Assembly: GCA_946886405.1 (NCBI GenBank)
Contig: CAMPIO010000051.1
Span: 1 to 25,701, forward strand
Direction of reading: 5' to 3'
DNA: 25,701 nucleotides
DNA from: an uncultured Pseudoxanthomonas sp.
GTDB taxonomy: Bacteria; Pseudomonadota; Gammaproteobacteria; Xanthomonadales; Xanthomonadaceae
Part shown: positions 1 to 6,294 of the stretch, piece after piece
How positions within the stretch are numbered: the first letter of the stretch is position 1
How the letters are laid out: each line of letters begins with the position of its first letter
Position numbers and translations under genes: made by a program
Notes under the pieces: generated by a model
Database searches by the model: none
What the model was told of the DNA's origin: nothing
The model's input: the letters and a program-made list of their open reading frames with translations, nothing else

Positions 1-1374
1 CTCGTCCTCGTCGGCCGGCGCCATCACCACCATGTTCGGCACGCAGCGCAGGTAGCTCAGGTCCAGGTTGCCGGCGTGGGTAGCGCCGTCGGGACCGACC
101 ACGCCGCCGCGGTCGATGGCGAACAGTACGTCCAACTGCTGGATGGCCACGTCGTGCACCAGCTGGTCGTAACCGCGCTGCAGGAACGTCGAGTAGATCG
201 CCACCACCGGCTTGCTGCCTTCGCACGCCATGCCCGCCGCCAGCGTCACCGCATGCTGCTCGGCGATGGCGACGTCGAAATAGCGGTCGGGGTATTCCTT
301 GCTGAAACGCACGAGACCCGAGCCCTCGCGCATCGCGGGAGTGATCGCCAGCAGCTTCGATTCGCTGGCGGCCATGTCGCACAGCCAGTCGCTGAAGATG
401 TCGGTGTAGGTCGGCTTCTTCGCGCCCCCCTTGCTGACCAGGCCCTTCTCGGGATCGAAAGGACCTACGGCGTGATAACCGATCTGGTCACCCTCGGCCA
501 GCTCGTATCCCTTGCCCTTGGTGGTCAGGATATGGAGCAACTGCGGACCCTTGAGGGTCTTCAGTGTCTTCAGCGCACCGACCAGTGCTTCGACGTCATG
601 GCCATCAATCGGGCCGGTGTAGTGGAAGCCCATCTGTTCGAACAGCGTGGACGGCACGAACATGCCCTTCCAGTGCTCTTCCCAGCGGCGCATGAAACGT
701 GCCGGTGGCTTCTTCTTGTCGCCCAGCAGTTTCTTGCCGCCCTCGCGCAACGCGTTGAGCGTGCGGCTGCTGCTCAGCCGGCCCAGCATCTTGGTCAGAC
801 CGCCGACGTTCTCGGAGATCGACATCTGGTTGTCGTTGAGGATCACCAGCAGGTTCGGTTCCGGCTCCATGCCGCCGGCATGGTTGAGTGCTTCGAATGC
901 CATGCCTGCCGTCATCGCACCATCGCCGATCACCGCGACCACCTTGCGGTCGTCGCCTTGCTGCTGCAGCGCGATGGCCATGCCGAGTGCGGCAGAGATC
1001 GAGGTGGACGAATGCCCGACGCCGAAGGTGTCGTACTCGCTTTCTTCGCGCTTCGGAAACGGCGCCACGCCGTCTTTCTGTTTCACCGAGTGGATGGTGT
1101 CGCGGCGGCCGGTCAGGATCTTGTGCGGGTACGTCTGGTGGCCGACGTCCCACACCAGGCGGTCGCGCGGGGTATCGAACAGATAGTGCAGGGCGACGGT
1201 CAGTTCGATGACGCCCAGGCCCGCACCGAAATGCCCGCCACTCTTGCCGACCGACTCGATCAGGTAACCGCGCAGTTCCTCGGCGATGGCGGGCAGTTCG
1301 GATTCGTCGAACTGGCGCAGGTCGGCCGGGACATGGATGCGGGACAGGCGGGGGTAGCGGTCGGGGGCGATCAT
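1..1374 (-). CDS. dxs: 1-deoxy-D-xylulose-5-phosphate synthase, 5' part (cut by window edge)
   Basis: Thiamine-diphosphate enzyme that condenses pyruvate and glyceraldehyde-3-phosphate to DXP, the first step of the MEP isoprenoid pathway; also feeds thiamine and pyridoxal synthesis. I translated 458 residues from the ATG at 1374 to the left edge with no stop; the family is about 620-640 residues, so the C-terminal domain is missing. Visible motifs: [10 protein letters not shown] around His48 (catalytic His), WDVGHQ around residue 75-80, the ThDP motif GDG at 150-152 through NDN at 180-182, and AIAEQHAVT with the catalytic Glu at about 372. The segment at the edge (DLSYLRC, then MVVMAP) also fits DXS. 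An AGAAG stretch about 10 nt upstream may serve as ribosome binding site. Last gene of a minus-strand series, but with its own possible promoter. Confidence 0.97.
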   Translation of the reverse strand, partial: MIAPDRYPRLSRIHVPADLRQFDESELPAIAEELRGYLIESVGKSGGHFGAGLGVIELTVALHYLFDTPRDRLVWDVGHQTYPHKILTGRRDTIHSVKQKDGVAPFPKREESEYDTFGVGHSSTSISAALGMAIALQQQGDDRKVVAVIGDGAMTAGMAFEALNHAGGMEPEPNLLVILNDNQMSISENVGGLTKMLGRLSSSRTLNALREGGKKLLGDKKKPPARFMRRWEEHWKGMFVPSTLFEQMGFHYTGPIDGHDVEALVGALKTLKTLKGPQLLHILTTKGKGYELAEGDQIGYHAVGPFDPEKGLVSKGGAKKPTYTDIFSDWLCDMAASESKLLAITPAMREGSGLVRFSKEYPDRYFDVAIAEQHAVTLAAGMACEGSKPVVAIYSTFLQRGYDQLVHDVAIQQLDVLFAIDRGGVVGPDGATHAGNLDLSYLRCVPNMVVMAPADEDE

Positions 1375-1400
1375 TGGCAGCAGGCTTCTTCTGAGCCTTT

Positions 1401-1430
1401 ATTGTCCCCCCCCGATGTGAAGCGGGGCAA
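1401..1430 (-). promoter_or_regulatory. Possible dxs promoter with G-tract spacer
   Basis: On the minus strand TTGCCC (1430-1425) is separated by 18 nt from GACAAT (1406-1401), about 27 nt before the dxs ATG. Each hexamer matches consensus at 4 of 6 positions. The spacer ends in a run of eight G ending at 1406. This is a by-eye prediction; the hexamers are weak. Confidence 0.35.
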
Positions 1431-1450
1431 GCAAGCGCGTGAAGCCGGCA

Positions 1451-1464
1451 TGAGGCCGGCCTCA
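1451..1464. repeat. Perfect 14-bp palindrome between HNH gene and dxs
   Basis: TGAGGCCGGCCTCA reads the same on both strands. It lies 35 bp past the HNH stop and upstream of the possible dxs promoter. It could be an operator or part of a hairpin, but there is no T-tract on either side, so it is not a standard terminator. Function unknown. Confidence 0.4.
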
Positions 1465-1498
1465 GCGGTTCAGGAAGGTCGCGGCGAGTCCTGCCGGA

Positions 1499-2152
1499 TC
1501 AAGCGGACAGCTTGGACTTCTTCGGTAGCTGCGCCTTCAGGAAAGCCATCTGGTCGGCCAGAATGTTGCGGTTCGACAGGATCAGGTGTTCGATCCAGCT
1601 GGGCCGATACGGCACCGCGAGCAACGGCATGTGGGCCTGCTGCGGGGTGCGGTTGCTCTTGCGCGAATTGCAGTGGAAGCAGGCCGTCACCACGTTCTCC
1701 CAGATGTCCCTTCCGCCCTTGGACAGCGGCAGCACATGGTCGCGGGTCAGGTGGGGACGCGAGTACTCATGCCCGCAATACAGGCACAGGTGGGCATCCC
1801 GGGCGAACAGGGCGGTGTTGGTGAGTGTCGGCGTGGGCGACAGAGCATGCGCGCGGGCGTGCCCGCGCGAGGCCACGATCGGGTGCAATTCGATCAGGCT
1901 CTGTTCGCCGGTCATGCGGGAGACGCCGCCGTGCACATGCAGGCAGGGGTCGCCCAGCGTCCACGCGACGGCGCCGCGCGCATACAGGCAGGTCGCGTCC
2001 TGCCAATTGATCCAGTCCAGCACGCGCCCATGCGCATCCAGCGACAACAGTCGCAGGGCGGCGGGATGTGGGCGGGGAGACGACGGAGACGGGACCGGCG
2101 TTGGGAGGGAGCCGGTCTGGACCAGGTGAAGCTGAGCTCTGTCTGCTTCCAT
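1499..2152 (-). CDS. HNH endonuclease family protein
   Basis: 217-residue protein whose C-terminal half is an HNH nuclease domain: a CLYCG zinc knuckle (about residues 128-132), then LTRDHVLPLSKGG with the central His, and a second knuckle CFHCNSRKSNRTP. Two Cys pairs plus RDH are the normal zinc and metal ligands of the McrA-like HNH family. The N-terminal 100 residues (RLLSLDAHGRVLDWINWQDA and following) resemble the leader domain of stand-alone bacterial HNH proteins of unknown biological role. I chose the ATG at 2152; an in-frame TTG at 2173 would add seven residues. Neither has a clear ribosome binding site. A TATAAC box lies only 10 nt before the ATG, so the message may be leaderless. 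It is not next to a methylase, so nothing marks it as a restriction enzyme. Confidence 0.85.
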   Translation of the reverse strand: MEADRAQLHLVQTGSLPTPVPSPSSPRPHPAALRLLSLDAHGRVLDWINWQDATCLYARGAVAWTLGDPCLHVHGGVSRMTGEQSLIELHPIVASRGHARAHALSPTPTLTNTALFARDAHLCLYCGHEYSRPHLTRDHVLPLSKGGRDIWENVVTACFHCNSRKSNRTPQQAHMPLLAVPYRPSWIEHLILSNRNILADQMAFLKAQLPKKSKLSA

Positions 2153-2162
2153 GGAGAAGCAG

Positions 2163-2168
2163 GTTATA
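2163..2168 (-). promoter_or_regulatory. Possible -10 box close to HNH start
   Basis: TATAAC on the minus strand (2168-2163), 10 nt before the ATG at 2152. No good -35 is seen; the best candidates 18-19 nt upstream match poorly. If real, transcription would begin at or within a few bases of the start codon. Confidence 0.3.
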
Positions 2169-2246
2169 CCCAAATGTTGACGAAATGTGTATCGAGCACG
2201 GCTTTTCGTCGGAGGAGCGCGTCGTCCGCACTCCTCCGGCGCGTCA

Positions 2247-4043
2247 TCACGCCTCGCCGAAGCGCGCGTCGTCCATCGCCATCAGCGTGTCGGCACCGGA
2301 CTCGATGGCCGCCGCATGCGCCAGCGTGCGCGGCAGGATGCGGGCGAAGTAGAACCGGGCGGTTTCGCGCTTGGCTTGCTTGAAGGCATCGCCATGCGAC
2401 GACGCCTCGGCCGCCGCGACGCTGCGCGCCCACCAGTAGGCGAGGACCACATAGCCGGAATAGAACAGGTAGTCGGTGCTGGCTGCGCCGATCTCCTCCG
2501 CATTCGTCGCCGCGCGCTGCAGGATGTTCTTCGTCAGCCCGGCCCATTCGGCAGCCTTCTGCTGCAATGGATCGATGAACTCGGTCAGCGATGCATCATC
2601 CTTGTGCTGCTGGACGAAGGCATGCACGTCGGCCAGGAACAGCTTCAGTCCCGCGGCCTGCGTGGCGGCCGTCTTGCGGCCCATCAGGTCCAGCGCCTGG
2701 ATGCCGGTGGTGCCTTCGTACAGTGTGGTGATGCGTGCATCGCGCGCCAGCTGTTCCATGCCGTGTTCGTGGATGTAGCCGTGTCCACCGAAGCACTGCA
2801 GTGCGTGATACGTGTTCTCGATGCCCCATTCGGTCTGGCATGCCTTCGAGATGGGCGTGAGGAAGCTGACCAGCATATCGGCGCGTTCGCGTTCGGCTGC
2901 GTCCTGAGCGTGGTTGGCGACATCGATCAGCGTGCCGGCATGCAGGGCGAGCAGGCGGCTGCCCTCTACCAATGACTTCACCGTCAGCAGCATGCGGCGC
3001 ACGTCCGGATGTACGAGGATCGGATCGGCGGGTTTGTCGGGGAATTTCGCGCCACTCAGCGAGCGTGTCTGCAGGCGTTCACGCGCATAGCGCAGCGCAT
3101 TCTGGTAAGCGCGTTCGCTCAGGCCGATGCCCTGCAGACCGACACCGAGGCGAGCGGTGTTCATCATGGTGAACATCGCTTGCAGGCCCTTGTGCGGCTG
3201 GCCGACCAGATAGCCCTGCGCACCGTCGAAGTTCATCACGCACGTCACCGACGCCTTGATGCCCATCTTGTGTTCGATCGAGCCGCACGCCACCGCATTG
3301 CGTTCGCCGACCGCGCCGTCGCGCGCGACCTTGAACTTCGGCGTGACGAACAGCGAGATGCCTTTCGCGCCTGCGGGTGCATCCGGCAGTTTGGCGAGGA
3401 CCAGGTGCACGATGTTGTCGGTCAGGTCGTGCTCGCCGGCGGTGATGAAGATCTTGGTGCCGGTGATGGCATAGCTGCCATCGGCATTCGGTTCGGCCCT
3501 GGTCTTCAGCAGGCCGAGGTCGGTGCCGCAATGCGGTTCGGTCAGGCACATCGTGCCGGTCCAGCGGCCGTCGACCAGCGGCTTCAGGAAGACCTCCTGC
3601 TGCCACGCCTCGCCGTGATGTTTGAGCGCTTCCACCGCGCCATGCGACAGCAACGGGAAGTTGCCCCAGGCCAGGTTGCTGGCATTGACCAGTTCGTTGA
3701 GCGGTACGCCCATCGTGTGCGGCAGGCCCTGGCCGCCGAAGTCGGGCGACGAGGTCAGTCCGGTCCAGCCGCCTTCCACGAACTGCGCGTACGCTGCTTT
3801 GAAACCGGGCGGTGTGGTGACCTCGCCGGTGGCCTTGTCGAGCTGGCTGCCGATCTCGTCGCCCACGCTGTTCAATGGCGCGAGAACGGTTTCCGTGAAG
3901 CGCGCGGCTTCGTCCAGGACGGCGTCCAGGATGTCGCGGGTCGCCTCGTTGTAGCCAAGCCGCTGGAACAGCGGTTCGACGCCGAGGACGTCATACAGGG
4001 CGAAGCGGAGGTCGGTCAGGGGAGCTTTATAGGACGCGGGCAT
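2247..4043 (-). CDS. Acyl-CoA dehydrogenase (AcdA_C-containing, about 600 residues)
   Basis: FAD-dependent enzyme that makes the 2,3-trans-enoyl-CoA in the first step of fatty-acid beta-oxidation. 598 residues, the size of the long bacterial class with an extra C-terminal domain rather than the 380-residue short class. Domains: N-terminal helical part about 35-160, middle beta domain with the signature MCLTEPHCGTDLG (165-177), C-terminal helical domain about 290-460 with the catalytic glutamate in LYEGTTG (Glu443), and an AcdA_C-like tail from about 470 to the end. The ATG at 4043 gives the usual start (MPASYKAPLTDLRFAL). It follows the LEA-like lipoprotein gene by 40 bp on the same strand, so the two may be cotranscribed. 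Substrate chain length cannot be told from the sequence. Confidence 0.95.
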   Translation of the reverse strand: MPASYKAPLTDLRFALYDVLGVEPLFQRLGYNEATRDILDAVLDEAARFTETVLAPLNSVGDEIGSQLDKATGEVTTPPGFKAAYAQFVEGGWTGLTSSPDFGGQGLPHTMGVPLNELVNASNLAWGNFPLLSHGAVEALKHHGEAWQQEVFLKPLVDGRWTGTMCLTEPHCGTDLGLLKTRAEPNADGSYAITGTKIFITAGEHDLTDNIVHLVLAKLPDAPAGAKGISLFVTPKFKVARDGAVGERNAVACGSIEHKMGIKASVTCVMNFDGAQGYLVGQPHKGLQAMFTMMNTARLGVGLQGIGLSERAYQNALRYARERLQTRSLSGAKFPDKPADPILVHPDVRRMLLTVKSLVEGSRLLALHAGTLIDVANHAQDAAERERADMLVSFLTPISKACQTEWGIENTYHALQCFGGHGYIHEHGMEQLARDARITTLYEGTTGIQALDLMGRKTAATQAAGLKLFLADVHAFVQQHKDDASLTEFIDPLQQKAAEWAGLTKNILQRAATNAEEIGAASTDYLFYSGYVVLAYWWARSVAAAEASSHGDAFKQAKRETARFYFARILPRTLAHAAAIESGADTLMAMDDARFGEA

Positions 4044-4083
4044 GCGGTTTCTCGAAATCGCGGAGAGGGAAACGTGTGCGCGT

Positions 4084-4560
4084 TCAGCGCAGCACGCCGT
4101 CCAGGCCGGGGACGGGATTGAGGGTGTTGCGGGTGTCGATGTCGAACGTACGCTGCTTGGCCTCTTCCGGCGTCGCGCTGGCGCTGCCCTTCAAGGTGTA
4201 GGGCAGCGTGCGACGACCAGCGAGGGCATCCGCCACCACGATCCGGCCGGCGCTGCTGGGCGAGAACGACACCGTGACGACGTCAGCCGACTCCGGGCCG
4301 ACCGACAGGCCGGGTGCCGCGCGCAACTTCCCCGCCTCCTGGTCTCCGACCTGTACGTCGACCTCCACGGTGTCGAAGCGCATCGGGATGCTGCTGTAGT
4401 TCTGTAGCCGCAGGTCCACGGCCCACTGGCCATCCGCTTCTACGGTCAACTGCTGCACGCTGACCGCAGGGTCTGAGACGCGCCGCACCACGCCATCGCC
4501 ACACCCGGTCAGCAGGGCGGTCACGGCAAGCAGTGCCAGCAGGGAAGTACGTCGCATCAT
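4084..4560 (-). CDS. Putative lipoprotein with LEA14/WHy-like domain
   Basis: 158 residues. The first 20 form a lipoprotein signal (MMRRTSLLALLAVTALLTGC) with the lipobox LTGC and lipidated Cys20. The mature part looks like one LEA-2/WHy beta-sandwich: VQQLTVEADGQWAVDLRLQN, then YSSIPMRFDTVEVDVQVG, matching the usual pattern of paired strands in this fold. LEA-2 proteins are found in plants and bacteria and are linked to stress or desiccation, but the bacterial role is not established. A GGAG lies 7 nt before the first ATG at 4560; the next codon is also ATG. The next gene downstream is the acyl-CoA dehydrogenase (40-bp gap); the GH30 gene lies 69 bp upstream on the same strand. The family call is by eye. 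Confidence 0.75.
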   Translation of the reverse strand: MMRRTSLLALLAVTALLTGCGDGVVRRVSDPAVSVQQLTVEADGQWAVDLRLQNYSSIPMRFDTVEVDVQVGDQEAGKLRAAPGLSVGPESADVVTVSFSPSSAGRIVVADALAGRRTLPYTLKGSASATPEEAKQRTFDIDTRNTLNPVPGLDGVLR

Positions 4561-4629
4561 GCCGCCGCTCCGTCAGGGAATGCGGCAGGATACTACGGCG
4601 TATGGCGCCCGGGATGACGGTGCGGCGTA

Positions 4630-6081
4630 TCAGTCATGCTGCACCGCGTCAGCCTTCCAGACGAAGGTGGCGACGCTGCGCGCCGGCAAGGTGTAGTCGA
4701 ACGCCCGTCCGGCCTGTCCCACGCTGAACCTGCGCCTCTGATTCGCGGAATTGACGACCAGCAACACCAGCGAACCGTCGTCGACATTGCGGAAGGCGAC
4801 GTTGTCGAGGTCGTGGATGGCCTCGCTGGAGGCGATGCGATGCGCGCCGGGGCGCACGAAGCGGCTGGCGTGCGCCAACGCGTAGTACTCATCGGTGCGG
4901 GTGACCGCGCCCGTGCGCGAATCGATGGTGACCACGCCGCGGCACGTACTGCAGCCGCCAGCGTAGGGCCCGTTGTTCTCATCCAGCGCCAGGTTCCAGA
5001 AGAGCGCGCCGCGCGCCCAGTGCCGCGCGCTGCGGATGATGATGTTCTTCATCTGCAAGGGAAGCCCGCCGCTGCGCACCGGTTCCCAGTCGCCACCGGA
5101 GCACTCGGTCATGTAGGCGTCCTTGTCCGGGAACGCGTCATGCACGGGCGACTGCGCCGTCACGTCGCCCCCGTAGCAATGCCACGCCACGGCATCAACG
5201 TACTGGCGGGCCTTCGCGTCGCCCAGCACGCCCAAAGGTTCCTGCGGCTTGTCCCAGTTGTGATCCCAGTCGAAGATCAACGGGCCGTCGCCACGCGCGG
5301 CGATCATCGGTCCCAGGTGGTCGCCGATCAGTCGCGCCCGCGCCGGCGCGTTGAGGCGCATGCCGGGGTAGTCCTTGGGTTCATAATCCGGCTCGTTCTG
5401 CACGGTGAGCGCGAACACCGGAATGCCTTCCGCTGCGTACGCATCGACATACTTCAGCAGGTAACGCGAGAACGCATCGTAGTACTGCGGCAAAAGCTTG
5501 CCCTGGATCAGGCTGTTGGTGTCCTTCATCCAGCCGGGCGCACTCCAGGGCGACGCCATGATCTTCAATTGCGGGTTTATCGCCCGCATCGCGCGCGCCA
5601 CCGGGATCACGTCGCCGCGGTTCCCGTCGATGCTGAAGTGCTTCAGATCGGGGTCGGGCTTTCCGTCCGGCGTGTCATCAAGGCTGTAGTGATGGCGCGA
5701 GAAATCCGACGCTCCGATCGTCAGCCGGGAAAAGCTCAGGCCCAGCCCGTCGCCGTCGCGCCCGAACAATTCCTTCAACAGCGCATCGCGCTGCGTGGGA
5801 TCCAGCTTGTGCTGGATCAGCCAGGCCGAAGAATCGGTCAATGAAGCACCGAAGCCGACCATCTCCTGGAACTGCCGTGTTTCGTCGATGAGGATGCGTG
5901 GCTGCTTCGCCGCGCCAGCCGTCCTGAACCGGGCTGGCGTCGATGCCGCCAGCGCTGTTTCGTGATCTGCGGTCGTGATCCATACGGCAACGTCTTGTGC
6001 ATGAACTTGCAGCGGCGCCGCAAGCGCGAGGGACGCGAGCAGCAAGCGGGGGTGAAGGCGTCGAAGCAAATGTCGCGTCAT
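4630..6081 (-). CDS. Secreted GH30 family glycoside hydrolase (glucosylceramidase-like beta-glucosidase/glucanase)
   Basis: Retaining beta-glycosidase of family GH30. 483 residues from the ATG at 6081, which has GAGAGG just upstream; an earlier in-frame ATG at 6207 would add 42 residues with no signal character. Residues 1-28 form a Sec signal peptide (basic MTRHLLRRLHPR, hydrophobic core, cleavage after VHA). The (beta/alpha)8 domain shows GFGASLTDSSAWLI (about 76-89), WSAPGWMKDT, the acid/base Glu230 in QNEP, the pattern WHCYGGD, and the nucleophile Glu326 in YMTECSGG. The C-terminal part (about 390-480) is the beta-sandwich typical of GH30. Described members cleave glucosylceramide or beta-1,6-glucan. 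Placed divergently to a TonB receptor, GH3 enzyme and sugar permease, it is best read as the extracytoplasmic depolymerase of that locus; the linkage it cuts is inference. Confidence 0.93.
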   Translation of the reverse strand: MTRHLLRRLHPRLLLASLALAAPLQVHAQDVAVWITTADHETALAASTPARFRTAGAAKQPRILIDETRQFQEMVGFGASLTDSSAWLIQHKLDPTQRDALLKELFGRDGDGLGLSFSRLTIGASDFSRHHYSLDDTPDGKPDPDLKHFSIDGNRGDVIPVARAMRAINPQLKIMASPWSAPGWMKDTNSLIQGKLLPQYYDAFSRYLLKYVDAYAAEGIPVFALTVQNEPDYEPKDYPGMRLNAPARARLIGDHLGPMIAARGDGPLIFDWDHNWDKPQEPLGVLGDAKARQYVDAVAWHCYGGDVTAQSPVHDAFPDKDAYMTECSGGDWEPVRSGGLPLQMKNIIIRSARHWARGALFWNLALDENNGPYAGGCSTCRGVVTIDSRTGAVTRTDEYYALAHASRFVRPGAHRIASSEAIHDLDNVAFRNVDDGSLVLLVVNSANQRRRFSVGQAGRAFDYTLPARSVATFVWKADAVQHD

Positions 6082-6230
6082 GGCGGGATCCTCTCGCGGG
6101 CGTCGCGAATTCCCTCCGGAATCCACGCAAAGCGGGTGCTGCAACGCAGCGTAATTTTCGGTCGACACGTGGACACGCCAAGCAAACGCGATCCTGCATG
6201 CGTCCATATGTCACGGTTGTTAGGAATTTG

Positions 6231-6259
6231 TTGACAGTCCATTGAAGCTTCTATATGAC
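6231..6259 (+). promoter_or_regulatory. Predicted promoter of the TonB receptor gene
   Basis: TTGACA (6231-6236), 17-nt spacer, TATGAC (6254-6259). The -35 is perfect and the spacing ideal; the -10 matches 4 of 6. Expected start near 6266, giving a leader of about 30 nt before the ATG at 6295. The -10 overlaps the palindromic operator at 6256-6269. Confidence 0.6.
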
Positions 6260-6270
6260 AGCGCTGTCAA
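6241..6270 (-). promoter_or_regulatory. Possible GH30 promoter (divergent)
   Basis: On the minus strand TTGACA (6270-6265) is followed after 18 nt by TTCAAT (6246-6241). The -35 is perfect; the -10 matches 4 of 6. The -35 lies inside and just past the right half of the palindromic operator at 6256-6269. The transcript would carry a leader of about 150 nt. Confidence 0.4.
6256..6269. promoter_or_regulatory. Predicted LacI-family operator
   Basis: TGACAGCGCTGTCA is a perfect 14-bp palindrome with the central CG step usual in LacI/GalR-family operators; it resembles in shape the xyl-box of Xanthomonas (TGGTAGCGCTAACA). It covers the last four bases of the receptor -10 and most of the -35 of a possible GH30 promoter, a position suited to repression of both. 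No LacI-type gene lies in this window, so the regulator would be encoded elsewhere. Confidence 0.65.
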
Positions 6271-6294
6271 CAACGGTCGGAGAGGGACCAGACG

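Noticed and set aside
76..1824. Long plus-strand open frame of 582 codons
   Set aside because: Antisense to dxs and the HNH gene; the peptide is His/Arg/Gln-rich as expected from the reverse frame of GC-rich coding DNA, and both minus-strand genes have clear family motifs.
1499..2152. Restriction-modification or homing system around the HNH gene
   Set aside because: No methyltransferase, specificity subunit, intron or intein is seen next to it; it is an ordinary stand-alone HNH gene.
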